In this document: positions 45,587 to 57,048 of the stretch, piece after piece | Position numbering within the stretch: the first letter of the stretch is position 1 | Layout of the letters: every line of letters starts with the position of its first letter | Made by a program: the position numbers and the translations under genes | Assembly: GCF_000344685.1 (NCBI RefSeq) | Contig: NW_006920415.1 | Span: 268,834-332,833 of the forward strand | Reading direction: 5' to 3' | DNA length: 64,000 nucleotides | Source: Gloeophyllum trabeum ATCC 11539 | Lineage: Eukaryota; Basidiomycota; Agaricomycetes; Gloeophyllales; Gloeophyllaceae | The notes under the pieces: generated by a model | Told to the model about the DNA's origin: nothing | The model's input: only the letters and a program-made list of their open reading frames with translations | Database searches by the model: none

Positions 45587-47062
45587 GCTTAATTCTGTGC
45601 GTCGTTCGTCTTCGGGCTGGTCTGTATATTTACGCATATGTATGAGAGACGTTATGTGCTTAGTGACAGACCACAATGTTCGTTGCAGCTGTAATCTGTA
45701 TATGACACCAATACCTCAAGTTGATGTCCCATAGCTAAGACCTTTGTATTTCTCCCCGGGCATGCGTAGCGGATCGATCTCCGCAACAAGAATGCATTAC
45801 ACCACCGGTGCTCCCTTGTTGTCTGAGGACACATTTTCCTCAGGCTATTTCAGGCTCGTTAGACGTTTGTAAGCGTGGGAGCCGCGTTGATTTCGATTCA
45901 CGATCTCTGATTGGCTCCTGCACCCTTCAATACGCCACGTTTGTAGTCCAACTACGAAATTTTACTTATCGTCACTACAAATTTCGAGGTAATACCCACT
46001 ACAGACGTTTGTAGTTAATTTAGCCGAGCTTGCCAGACTCATCAGGCGCCATAGGCGAAAAGGGCTTCGGGCTTTTCCTGATGCTATGCGCTTTCGTATG
46101 ACACGCCTTGATGAAGTCTGGTCTCTTCGACGTAAGTTTGCGCACCCACCGCTTGAACCCCTGCAACCCACGTATCTGCTTATCACAACTCATTTAGATA
46201 GGTACTCAGGAAGGAATCCGAAGGATGCTTGCGTACGCAGCGTACCTCGCTCCCAAAGCAATTTTCTGGCGCCCATTCCGAGTTCTCTTCCCTCGCTGAC
46301 CGAGAGCCCAAATGCGCCTGGACTTTTACCTCCCCATGCCACTTCGGCTCCCCGTGCTGTTATATTCCCAAGGTTTCCACGAAGTTTGGATGCGGGGGCT
46401 CATGCATCCATATTGTGTTTCTAGATGATGCTTGCCCTCGTCCTATTCTTCTCCAGTCAATCAGATATATTGGGAAAACGAGATATGTATTTGAAGATGA
46501 ACGGGGTCTAAGCGTTACAGGCCAGCGTCTACAGAAGCTTATACAAAAGTCAACGCCGCGGCGTTGCAACTTGCCAGTTCCGATCTGCCAATCTCAGCTC
46601 TGACAAAACCACTAAGAATATGCATTGCTAGTACGAATTCGAAGGGTCACACTTTTTGCACAACGCGCCTGCGATATCGACACCCAATATACCACGTCTT
46701 CGACATTCAGCAAACTCGTCGTGCAATCGTGGAAAGCCCATACGCCAGACAAAGGTCGAGGCCTGCTGTCGCCAGGTATTACTTAGTGCAAGTACTTCCG
46801 GATATGCCTGCTGAGATACTACATCTTCACCTGCTTGACATCGCGGGAGCTATCCGGTCCCATGCTCCGAGTCGAGGTGAAGGTACGCTAAGGCTTGTAA
46901 GTATTCGGCCGATGAGAATCTGGATACCAGCTAATCGTGGACTTGCCGTAGTGCCTGGCGTCCAAGATAACTATCAAGCACAATCCGAACTAGGATATTG
47001 TCAGAGTCTCCCGTAAGGTTCATATACATGGGTCGTCGGGGCGTCAACAACCGCGTCCCAAG
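45587..47062. other. Intergenic between ICMT paralogues 1 and 2
   Basis: About 1.5 kb. No ICMT remnant or other gene was recognised. A short block near 45940-46020 has several copies of CTACAAA/TTTGTAG-type words but no defined element. Confidence 0.4.
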
Positions 47063-47831
47063 ATGTCTCTGGTGAGAGTACCGTTGACACTGTTTGTGGC
47101 ATACAACTTCAATGTTGCTGCCACACCGCTGCATCCAGCACCTTCTGAGGAGGAGCGCCGGGTTTATGAGTCTTGGGAAACAGGACTTGTCACTGAGGTA
47201 TGGCCACGGGTACAGAGGGTACGCCTCCTTCAGCTATCACTGGAGCCCTCTCTAACATACTACATCTTCTTCAAAGGCTGTCATCTGGATGGGAGCCGTG
47301 TGCGAGTCGTCTGCGATTCTGGCATATAACTTCCCCTACCGACCTATAACCGATCACATCCTCTCCGCCTTGCTCCCAGCTGGGTTGCCTGGCGCGGCGC
47401 TTCAAGTCACCCCAGTCTTTCTGCTGGGCACAATTATGACCACGGTCGGCGCTTACATTCGTTGCTCATGCTATCGGGCGCTCGGAAAATTTTTCACACA
47501 CCAGTTGTCGATCAGGAAAGACCATCAGCTAGTCACGACAGGCCCTTATTCGGTCGTACGCCATCCCAGCTATGCAGGCGCTGCTATATTGTATCCAGGG
47601 ATACAACTCTGTGTCTTTGGCCGTGGCTCGCTATTGTGGGCCTCAGGGCTTCTCAATAGCAGATACGGCAGGATAGTGGTGGGAGTCGCCGCCGCAAATG
47701 CCGCATTTATGGGTGTAATGATTGTGAGCCGATCTCTCGTCGAGGATAGGACGTTGAAGCAGCAGTTTGGGGAAACGTGGAGTCGCTGGGCGGAGAAAGT
47801 ACGGTACAGGATCATTCCCTACATATTTTGA
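47063..47831 (+). CDS. ICMT-family methyltransferase, paralogue 2
   Basis: Exons 47063-47218 and 47277-47831 encode 236 residues. Exon 2 is 555 nt, exactly as in paralogues 1 and 3. The N-terminus MSLVRVPLTLFVAYNF and the signature HQLVTTGPYSVVRHPSYA, with KQQFGETWSRWAEKVRYRII, place it in the same family. The stretch between the N-terminus and the intron (ETGLVTEVWPRVQR) is the most divergent part. The intron is 58 nt, with acceptor TTCAAAG. Confidence 0.86.
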
Positions 47832-48519
47832 ATCTCGAATGGTCAGTTCACGTCATGTTTCATTTCCCGTCATTTGACGAATATCTCTAGTATCTGAACT
47901 AGTAATTTCTACACGACGCTTTAGCCAAATGGGACAGGACGTAACTTGTAGGACCCATACCTATGACTGGAACGATACGGCGCTACGATTTCTCAATTAC
48001 GGTACACCAGTATCGATCACGTTACATGCCTTGCTTCCGGGTACAGCACCCCTGCGCTTGTGAGGACACATTCCACAAGCGGAGACATCTGGTGCCTTGG
48101 CGTGTGGATGCCAGTCGTTCCGCTCTGGGTAGATCTATTCTCAGTCTCATTCAGCCACAACTCAGAGACTGTCATCAGCCGGGCCACACTTGTTACGAAT
48201 TGTTGCTGCCGCGGTCTTCATGCGAACTCGTACGCTGGATCCACGGTCCCAGATGGAATAAGTCTCTCATATCGCGCTATTTTTGTCTCAGCCCTGCCTT
48301 TCGGTGTCAAGTGCTGGAGGAAATGCTGCTTCGAAAGGAGACTCGCACTTCGGCGTCCGGGATGGTCTCACGTAAGGCTTCAGCAGACCCTGCATCGTGC
48401 CTGACGGGGCGCCAAAGCCGCGCATTCTGCAAAGATCAGCAGCCTCGGACGGAAAGTCAGACACATACGCATATATAACTGATAGCCTCGTTCAGAAGTC
48501 CAAGTATTCTTCCGCCGGG
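47832..48519. other. Intergenic between ICMT paralogues 2 and 3
   Basis: About 690 bp. TATATAA at 48472-48478 lies 42 bp before the start of paralogue 3 and is a likely TATA box. The open frame upstream of ATG 48520 in the same frame is not conserved among the paralogues and is not used here. Confidence 0.45.
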
Positions 48520-49293
48520 ATGTCTCTAGTAAGAGCCCCGTTAACGCTGGTCGCCGCCTATGGCATGGGATATGCGCTTACGCCCCCCAATCCCCCTGTC
48601 TCTGACGAAGAGCGCCGTGCTTATCGTACCGCGGAAACTACACTAGGACGTCTGGTATTGGCATGGCCAGCGGCAATCAAGGCATGCTCAATCTTTCTCT
48701 TGCTCCTTGCTCTGCTCACCACCTTCATGCACCTGAAGTATTTGATTTGGGCAGGCAGTTTATGCGAAGCGGCTGTGATAGTTGCACATAACTTCCCGTA
48801 CCCACCGTTGACCGACCGCATCATCTCTACCTTGCTTCCCGCCGGAAATTCTGCAGTTTCCCTACAAGTGACTCCGAGCTTGCTGATTGGAACACTCATA
48901 ACCACTGTCGGTGCCTACTGGCGCCACCTATGCTACCGAACCCTCGGGAGATTCTTCACGTTCGAACTGTCGATCCGGAAAGAGCATCAGCTAGTCACGA
49001 GTGGTCCCTACTCCGTTGTGCGCCACCCAAGTTATCTCGGGAGCATCGTAGCATGCACGGGTATCCACGCTTGCTTGTTCGGACGGGGGTCGCTGTTGCG
49101 CGAATCAGGGTTACTAGAGACCGGAATGGGGAAGGCTATCATCGGAGGATCAGCGATACACGCAGCCTTGTTGGTTATTTTCTTTGCAAGGAGGGCTCGG
49201 CATGAGGACAGGGCGTTGAAACAGCAGTTTGGTGAACAGTGGGACCAGTGGGCCAAGCAGGTGCCGTATAGGATCATACCGTACGTCTTCTGA
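48520..49293 (+). CDS. ICMT-family methyltransferase, paralogue 3 (GC-AG intron)
   Basis: ATG 48520 begins MSLVRAPLTLVAAY, like the other paralogues. Aligning with them places an intron at 48682-48738 (AAG|GCATGC..CTGAAG, 57 nt). Removing it gives exons of 162 and 555 nt and 238 residues, identical in exon lengths to paralogue 1. The intron is also a multiple of three and has no stop, so unspliced RNA would give 257 residues with 19 extra mostly hydrophobic ones. Signature motifs are HQLVTSGPYSVVRHPSYLG and KQQFGEQWDQWAKQVPYRII. Membrane-bound carboxyl or related methyltransferase; the substrate is unknown. Confidence 0.87.
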   Translation: MSLVRAPLTLVAAYGMGYALTPPNPPVSDEERRAYRTAETTLGRLVLAWPAAIKACSIFLLLLALLTTFMHLKYLIWAGSLCEAAVIVAHNFPYPPLTDRIISTLLPAGNSAVSLQVTPSLLIGTLITTVGAYWRHLCYRTLGRFFTFELSIRKEHQLVTSGPYSVVRHPSYLGSIVACTGIHACLFGRGSLLRESGLLETGMGKAIIGGSAIHAALLVIFFARRARHEDRALKQQFGEQWDQWAKQVPYRIIPYVF

Positions 49294-50411
49294 TGATATA
49301 AAGGTAACTCCACTTTCCAGGCCTTTGACTCGCATTGAAATCCGCTCTCTAGCCTCCAGGTGCTATCATGTATGGCTCATCTGGGCGTCTGTAGGTAATG
49401 CAGAAGTAACACATGCCTCGACTCATAATACGCCAGTTCCATGTCATATTCTCATTTCTGTCTGCAGCCCGCCCTATTTTCGTGAGGCACCGTCATTTAT
49501 GAGGTTCCCTCAACTATAACTGAGCTGTCAAGATAATATAGAACTCGCAACACGCTCGCAATTATATTCCCCACTCCCACATGGGGGAACACATACTGTC
49601 CGCCTTGGGCGCAAAGCATAAGTTGACTTCATCGATCCGCATGCGCTCCTCTTCCCGGTGGGTGTTATCCTCACGACGACCCCCACCTTTTATTCCGTAT
49701 CAGTATCACCGTATACCCGGGCCCTGGAACGTCGCCTATCTGGTCGCCCTCCGATTAGACAACCAGCTGGAAGAAGTAGACCGTAGTCTGGCGTTTGGTA
49801 TTCCAGCTACACAGCCTGAGTAGCTCCGGATGCTGGGCTGCGCACCTGCTAGGAGAGGCCGAGGTCGTGCCAGTGGGGTGAAAGAGTGCGGCGCATTAGA
49901 GACTCAGGAATCGTTTTATTTCTGGTCTGCATCTGGAGTAGACGCCCGGAAAACGCTGCCCATCGGTGCAGTCCAAGGCTCCGACCTAATAATGCATCAG
50001 CTTGTAGGAATCCAACGCAAATCCCATGTCGTCCATTCAAACCGCGTCTGACCGCATCGGTTCCCAAAGACACAGCACTTCGCAGGTGATAGATCGCATC
50101 GGTCCGCTGCCCTATGTTCGGCTGGAATAATTCATGGCCAATCACGATCGCTAACAGCGACAGGCTCACTCATAAGTAGTATGACAGTTGAAAGGGATAA
50201 GGCTACGGATAACACATCGAGCTTAGAAATCGCACGCTGATGGCTATTCGGCAAAGTTGTCGAGTGGCAACCATCCGGAATGGAAATGGGGTTAGAGGTT
50301 AGGATGTACTGCCAGTACTAGAGTGGCCCCGTACGCGACATGCATATATTGGTCGACTACAGTCAGGCTTCCTTACTGTCCACCAGGCGACATCATCAGA
50401 AGGAAAGGTAG
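49294..50411. other. Convergent intergenic region, nothing recognised
   Basis: About 1.1 kb between the third ICMT-like gene and the first P450. No protein-like frame or repeat was noticed. Confidence 0.45.
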
Positions 50412-52452
50412 TCACGAGTTTATCACATGCGACAATAATGGCGAGGCGGCGCGAGGAACGATCCGGCAATGGAAAGGTTTTGCATGGCTAATGCTGACAT
50501 CAGTTACCAACAGACGTTATCAGCTCCATGAGCTCACCTAGTGATCCCGGTGGTGTACTCAACCAGTGGGTCTACTTCTTTCCCGTTCTCATTTAATGGC
50601 TTAAGTATCGTGAATACTGACAGAATGCTACAAATGTTGAGGAACATAGCGGTCTCCGCGAAGTAGGCGCCTGGGAGGGCTTAGATCCATCGACAGAAAC
50701 TGTGTTAATAAACGCACCGGGACAGACTCTTCTCCCGAAACCAAAGGCAACCTTGCGAGGATCCATTTGATTTAGCGGTTCCATGAAGCGGTCGGGGCTA
50801 AACACCATTGGATCCGGATATAGCTCAGGATTGTGCATGATTGCCCTTCCCACAACGGTGAGTCAAAGCAGGACTCGCTCCAAGGGAGCTCACCATATGT
50901 TCGGGACGATAGAGGCTCCCTTGGGTATACAATATCCGAGGTACTCGTCATCTTGGGTCACACGATGCGTAAGCCCTGCACATCACGTCGACTCAAAGGC
51001 GGCGCAACTTAATGTTTCGAACCTTACCAAGGGGTGCGACAGGGGAAATACGGAGTATTTCTTTAATGAGTGCTGTAACATACGGAAGCCTCTTCTCGTC
51101 CGCAGGCTCGGGAAGCCGATCTTTGCCAATGATGTCGTCAACTTCCTTTTGCGCTCTTTGCTGCACGTGGGGATGAAGGGCCATGCGGAGTATGAAAGTT
51201 GTCATCGCAGCGACCGTCTGAAAAGGATGGCAAACTGTCTTGAAAAATCTGGAGCAATAGTATGAAGCAGATCTAAGCCTACTGTGTCCGCCCCTCCCGC
51301 GTATAAGGCTGCAGTGCACCACTTGACAATGTCGTCTTCGTCGGAAGTGAGCGGACGGCCGTCCTCCCTTTTGAGATGCTGTGAAGTGAACGATTCTGTG
51401 TAGTGGCCCGATTCCTAAGCCACTGTCAGACCTATGCCACGTTGAGCGATACACACGTACAATTTGGTTCTTGGCCCACATGTGAGGCACGGTGTCGATT
51501 TTGCTGAAGTGTTCCCGAGCCTCCGCGGCCTGACGCTTGAAACGTGCTCCTGGGAACCAAGATGGAACGAATCGCACTATGCAGAACTTATCAGCACTGT
51601 GACGGACAGCCCTGACAGACACTCAAACATATGGGTATGGCGTCAACAAGCCATCCGCCGGGCTTCACAATTTGAGCTGATATTTGAAAGGCCTCCTCCA
51701 TGAGAGAGACAAAATAATCGTCATTCCCCTCGACGTTCCAGCCGTATGCCAGCTTCAGAACTACTGCTCCAGCATTTCTTTGCTCATGGATTAGCAAAGC
51801 CTTGAGAATATATAGCAAAGTTACAATACCTGCGGAGATGAGCCAGGAAGTCTTCAGGTGACGTAGCTAAACCTCGAAGAAGCACATGGACCTCCTGCAC
51901 CTGCAAATCTCTGTATCCTTGGACGGCCCGTGGATTAAGACCGCTGTTCAGTGTACGGCGGTACACTTTAAAACGGGGGTTCTGGCTGGACATCTGGAAA
52001 ACGTTCATCTTCCGTCCAACCAGTTCGCCATAGAACCATGTAAAAGGTCTGTCAGAGTAGATGCTCGACCGCACATCCAGAAGATCCGCGGCAGCTTTGT
52101 AAGTATTGAGCACAACAGTGCGGCGATTATAGACCCGAAATGACACCAGAGGGCTCCCTGTGGTAAGAAGGAAAGGTGCGTTTTAGATTACGGGAGACCC
52201 GGGAGCTTTGCGCCTACCATACAACTTCGACCATTCCCCGAAGGCTTTCCATGGCTCTGTCTGCGGCAATTGGCGAACATTGCCTGATAATACATTCGTA
52301 GGAGGACTGGGCGGGAGAGGAAGTTTGGGAGAGAACCGAAGGAAGTAAATGGTTCCAACAGAAGCCGCGAGGATGATCCATAGTATGTTCTCTGCCGCTA
52401 CATTTCGAGTCAAGTCCACAAATCTGCACAGTACTGACGTGATATGGACCAT
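50412..52452 (-). CDS. Cytochrome P450 monooxygenase A
   Basis: Ten exons: 52218-52452, 51830-52157, 51629-51777, 51461-51576, 51283-51414, 51028-51217, 50894-50975, 50718-50845, 50538-50670, 50412-50487, giving 522 residues. An N-terminal membrane anchor (NILWIILAASVGTIYFLRF) is followed by the proline-rich hinge LPLPPSPP. The I-helix has AGGADTT (316-322), the K-helix ExxR is EILR (373-376), and the heme loop FGFGRRVCPG places the axial Cys at 451. It resembles the OrdA-like P450 group common in Agaricomycetes, anchored in the ER and using P450 reductase. The substrate is unknown. All ten exons align with those of the neighbouring P450, so the two arose by tandem duplication. Confidence 0.92.
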
Positions 52453-53155
52453 GACGGGGTGCTGACAGGGATAGAGAAAGGCAGATAAAACGAATTTCTG
52501 CGCAGGGAGGCAAAATGCTAACGAGTTGGGCTTATCGGAACTCGTCTGTAACGCGCGACTATGACGCGAGATTTCTGGAGGCGATAACCAAATGTGAGCA
52601 GTTAGACTTCCCAACATGTGTAACCGCCGAGCGTTTTAAGGCAAGAGTACCCACGTGAAACTCCTAGAAGACCTTACCGGGGTGGCGACTTCCTATAAGG
52701 AGATCTCGGTTGGGTCGGGCATGTAGGCGGCACACTGCAGCAGTCCGTGATGCGTAGGATCTGCCCTTGATGAATTGAGGCTCCCGGAGCAGCCGGGGAA
52801 GGGATTATTAACAACAGGGCTTAGATTGAGGAAGGACATCCCTGAGCCTGATTCCAGTATATCAACGGTCGTCATGCTTCAAGTAAATACTGGTTGCAAG
52901 TAAGGAAAATGACCAATCAGCGAACTCCGGACAAGTGAACTGAGTGAGTTATTGTTGCCCAGTTGAAAATCGACCACGGGTTCAGGCTGACAAATATTGA
53001 AGGCGGGATAAGTGATCAGGGCATACGGAAAGCGATACGTACGAAGCTCTATAATATAATGAGCGATCAGTACTTAACGGAGCCATGGGTGGTTGTATGA
53101 CTGGTAGGCGTTATCTTCGAGGGTCTTCATGAGGCATTGAGAGAAGGAATAACAA
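52453..53155. other. Intergenic between tandem P450 genes
   Basis: About 700 bp holding the promoter of P450 A and the 3' flank of P450 B. No gene was recognised. Confidence 0.5.
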
Positions 53156-55220
53156 TCAGAACTCCAAGATATGTGACAATAACGGCAAGTCACGAGGAAC
53201 AATGCGACAATTGAACGGTTTAGCATGGCTATCGCAGCGTCAATTGCGAACAGACCATAACAGCATAAGCCGCTCGCTCACCTCGTGACTCCACTTGTGT
53301 ACTCGATGATCGGGTCTACTTCTTGTCCTTTCTCGTTCAATGGCTTGAGAATCGTAAAGGCCGAGAGAATACTGCTAACATTGAGAAACAAAGCGGTTTC
53401 TGCGAAGTGAGCGCCTTCCAAATATTAGGCTCGGCGATGGAAGTATTATGCCAATAAACGCACCAGGACAGACCCTCCTTCCGGAACCAAAAGCTACTTT
53501 GCGCGGATTCATTTGATTTAGCGGCTCCATAAAGCGTTCTGGATTAAAGATCATCGGATCTGGATATAGCTCGGGGTCGTGCATTATCGCTCTTCCCAGG
53601 ACAGTGAGTCTCTATGAATCCGTATTCAAAGGGTGCTTACCATATGTTGGCAATTACGGTTGCCCCTTTCGCGATACGGTATCCGAGATACTCGTCGTCT
53701 TGCGTGACACGGTGTGGAAGCCCTTTCCAGCATGTTAGCTAGGAGGCGTCAGGACCCACCCAAAAGCATGTAGCGTACCAAATGGTGCGACGGGCGCAAT
53801 ACGGAGGACTTCCTGGATTAGTGCTGCAACGTGCGGAAGCCGTTTTTCGTCCTCGGGAACAGCAAATCTATCTCTGCCTACCACGTCATCGATTTCATTC
53901 TGTGCTCTCTTTTGTATATCACGGTGAAGGGTGATGCGAAGGATGAAAGTGGTCATTACAGCTACCGTCTGCACAGGGTGAGGAAGATAGTTACTGCATT
54001 GAAGGAGAAGATGTGTACAGGTTTGCACCCACCGTATCCGCGCCTCCAGCGTAGAAGGCTGCAGTGCACCACTTGAGTATGTCTTCCTCTTCCGCGGTGG
54101 GCAGACGACCATCTTCCGGCTTTAGGTGCTGTGACGTGAATGATGGAGTGTAATCGCCTGCTTGTTGGTTCTGAGTCAGCTTTCTGTCCCGCAGTAGCCG
54201 TGCCAGACAGGACATACGTACGATTTGCTTTTTAGCCCACGTATGGTGGACAGAGTCAATTTTACTGAGCTGTTTCCGAGCCTCCGCCGCCTCACGCTGA
54301 AAACCTGCTCCCGGGAACCACGATGGGATGAAACGTACTGTGCAACACAATTCAGTAGCGTAACATAGGGCTGAGGAAACAGTCTTACAAATGGGTATGA
54401 CATCAACAAGCCACCTCCCTGGTTTCTGGATCCTGCCTGAGATCTCGAAGGCATCCTCCGCAAGAGACACGAGATAATCATCGTTCTCTTCGACCTGCCA
54501 GCCGTACGCAAGGTTGAGCACTACTGCTCCAGCATTTCTACAAGTGCGCGAATCAGCGATGTCCATGGACACGCAGCGGGATTAGGTTACCTCCGGAGCT
54601 GAGCGTGGAAGTCTTGTGGCGACTTCGCCAGTCCTCGAAGGAGCACGCGGACTTCACGCTCCTGCAGTTCTCTGTCGGCTCGAACAGCCCGTGGATTGAG
54701 ACCGCTGTTCAATATGCGACGGTACGTTTTGAAACGGGGATTTTGGCTAGACATCCGGAAAATGCTGTTTTTCCGTTCTACCAATTCGTCGGAGAACCAC
54801 GAGAAAGGCCTGTGGGAGTAGATGCTAGACCGCGCATCCATAAGATCCGCCGCAGCTTTATAGGTGTTCAACACAATGGTCCGACGATTGTAGACTCGAA
54901 ATGACGCCAGAGGGCTTTCTATTGCAGGACATGAGTTGTATGTGTCAGTTCGCAGCAAATCGAAGTATTCAGTGCTTACTATACAACTTTGACCATTCAG
55001 CGTAGGTCTTCCATGGATCTGTTTGCGGAATCTGGTGAACATTGCCTGACAATAGCTTCGTAGGAGGATCGGGTGGGGGAGGAAGTTTCGGAGACTGCCT
55101 TAGACCATGCACGATAGCGAAGCCAAGTGCGATAATGGCGGTTATCCACAGTATATTCCCTCTTGGTAGATCTTGCACAGAGCAGACTGCTCTGGACAAG
55201 ATCGACGAGATCTGATTCAT
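53156..55220 (-). CDS. Cytochrome P450 B, possible pseudogene (stop at a splice junction)
   Basis: Ten exons: 54980-55220, 54591-54918, 54389-54537, 54222-54337, 54033-54170, 53779-53968, 53641-53722, 53464-53591, 53282-53414, 53156-53228. Eight... exon lengths 2, 3, 4, 6, 7, 8 and 9 equal those of P450 A, and exons 1, 5 and 10 differ by multiples of three. The features are an anchor (NILWITAIIALGFAIVHGL), hinge PPPPDPP, AGGADTT, ExxR as EVLR, and heme loop FGSGRRVCPG. At the exon 7/8 junction P450 A forms TG|G, the Trp of NIWAIMH, but here the acceptor is followed by A, giving TG|A, a stop at codon 415 before the heme loop. No other acceptor nearby repairs the frame. Either one base is wrong, the gene is recently inactivated, or an unusual site is used. 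The rest looks intact. Confidence 0.82.
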
Positions 55221-55910
55221 AGCCGGTAGCTAGTCTGAATTGTGAATAAACGGAATGAACTACGTAGCAAACAAAAGAGCAGCGATTCGCGCTTACTGAT
55301 ACCTACTCTTGTAGACGAACAGCGAAACGTGACGCGTTCGACGTTGGGCTGCTAAAAGGCCAGGCGTTCTTATCTGTTCTTATACCATGCCCGAGGAGAT
55401 CCACGTGAACCGCGTAGGAATTACTGACTTACATATCACCGTTACCTCGGGATTCAGGGTAGCTGTTCATCTTGCCATCAGTGGCCCGTAAACCGGTGGA
55501 GGGCTGGAGACGGTGTCATAATGAGCCACAAAAGACACTAGGAAGGTACTCCAGAGGGCTCCGAGCCCGGGCCTCGTGGACGACGTCAATAGGTATGTTT
55601 GGTGATAAGTACATAGTCATCGTGCGATGAACGCGCAGAATAGGCTCTTGGCACGCGGTGGAAAAAGGTCGATGGGTTATACGTATACTGTACATCTTCA
55701 TGAACCTCTCTTGTAACAATGTTCATGGCATCATCGAACCCGCCAGAAAACTGAATAGTCCTTACGGTTTAGCGTCTGCTCTGCACGGTCCCTCTATACG
55801 AGACGTACCTGATCTTGTTTACCGCGCTCGCCTACCTCATACGATACTGGGCGGTCAGTCGGCACATCGGTTTTACTACCAGGAATACACGCCCGGCCGC
55901 AATGTACGTC
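55221..55910. other. Divergent-to-tail intergenic region, nothing recognised
   Basis: About 690 bp upstream of P450 B and downstream of the FolB gene. I looked here for a continuing HPPK/DHPS part of a folate gene and saw none. Confidence 0.45.
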
Positions 55911-56735
55911 CTAACGAAGGAAATGTGCCCTGGGTCGAGTGATTTCCACGCCGGACGAGTGGGCGAAGGAGATGGCACTCGGTTTCTGCGCTCTGGCCGT
56001 TACCGAGTGGACATGCTCGGATGATAAACAACCAATCCGGACTGCTTGCATCGCGAACTTCTCCAGTGTGAGATAGGACGAGGCTTCCAAGGCCTGGCAA
56101 TAGCCACGAGCGAGTGAAAATTCAGTCTACGAATTCTGACTTCGACGTACCTGAGTTATATCCGTTATTACACTGGGGTAGTCCCCGAAAGCGCCTGTGC
56201 CCAGGGCTTCTTCAAACTCCAGATTGAGGATGACCCTCTGTTTAGCTTCCCGTTCCGGCGGATTCACTCCGATGATAACAGCCAAGATCAGGTCCTTGAC
56301 GAGAACTTTCCTCTTCTTCAGCGATCCTAAGTCTGACTGACCGCTCTCGGCATCGACCTCCCACACAGTCTCCAAGGCGAGTCCGTCTGCTAACAGGATA
56401 GCTTTGGGAGCTTCGACCCGGACCTTCACTTCCAATGCCTTGCCACCCGCGAGCGCAGTCGCTGTGTGTGTCACAGCAGCTGCCACGCCATGCAATCCAT
56501 GACTGCGGAGCTGATCCTTGAACTCTTCCTCCACACGCTGTGTCACCGTCTTGCTGAGTGTTCCGTAGTTCACCGTATCGCTTACATCGTCCGTTTCGGC
56601 TGTACGGTCCAAAGACGAGGGTTGGAGGGTCAGATAGACGCTGATGAGAACGGGTTGCTCGCGAGGTCGCCCCCACCAGTCCGGGCCTATGTTCGCTGAG
56701 AGGGATAAAGATTCGACAAAGACCTTGTCAGTCAT
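55911..56735 (-). CDS. Double-FolB (dihydroneopterin aldolase-type) protein
   Basis: Exons 56151-56735 and 55911-56093 encode 255 residues. The first FolB-type domain begins DKVFVESLSLSANIGPDWWG and includes TVNYGTLSKTV and the KVRVEAPKAILLADG strand. The second begins LKKRKVLVKDLILAVIIGVN and continues through the intron into LEASSYLTLEKFAM and ARAQKPSAISFAHSSGVEIT. Dihydroneopterin aldolase turns 7,8-dihydroneopterin into 6-hydroxymethyl-dihydropterin and glycolaldehyde in folate synthesis. In many fungi two such domains form the N-terminus of a trifunctional Fol1 with HPPK and DHPS. Here a stop follows the second domain directly and no HPPK motif is visible downstream. Start is the ATG at 56735, giving the expected N-terminus. 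Confidence 0.87.
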
Positions 56736-57048
56736 TTCAGAGTGCAAATCCTTGTCGGCTATTCCCGATAACCCTCCGTGGGGAATGTGCACAAACAACG
56801 AGTATGCATGAATATACTGACAGGCTCGTATATACAGGAATTTAAATGACTCGGCGAAGTGTCTACAACCGACCCACGGAGACGCCTCCAATTAACGCTG
56901 GAGCGCGCCCCGGTGAGCATGAGTCCCACACCATTGGGGGTGAACTGTATTTCGTCTGTGAAAAGCGGAATGTGTATCGCTCTCGAGAAACACAGCATGA
57001 CAATTCCGTGGAAGCACAGGGTCGGTATGCGACACCCAAGGTACAGAA
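56736..57048. other. Short intergenic between FolB and uS19m genes
   Basis: 313 bp between two minus-strand genes. It should contain the FolB promoter. A frame running through here from the uS19m gene is intron read-through and not coding. Confidence 0.5.

Noticed and set aside
55221..55910. HPPK/DHPS continuation of a trifunctional folate gene
   Set aside because: No GSNLGDR-like or DHPS motif was found in any minus-strand frame before the P450 B promoter.
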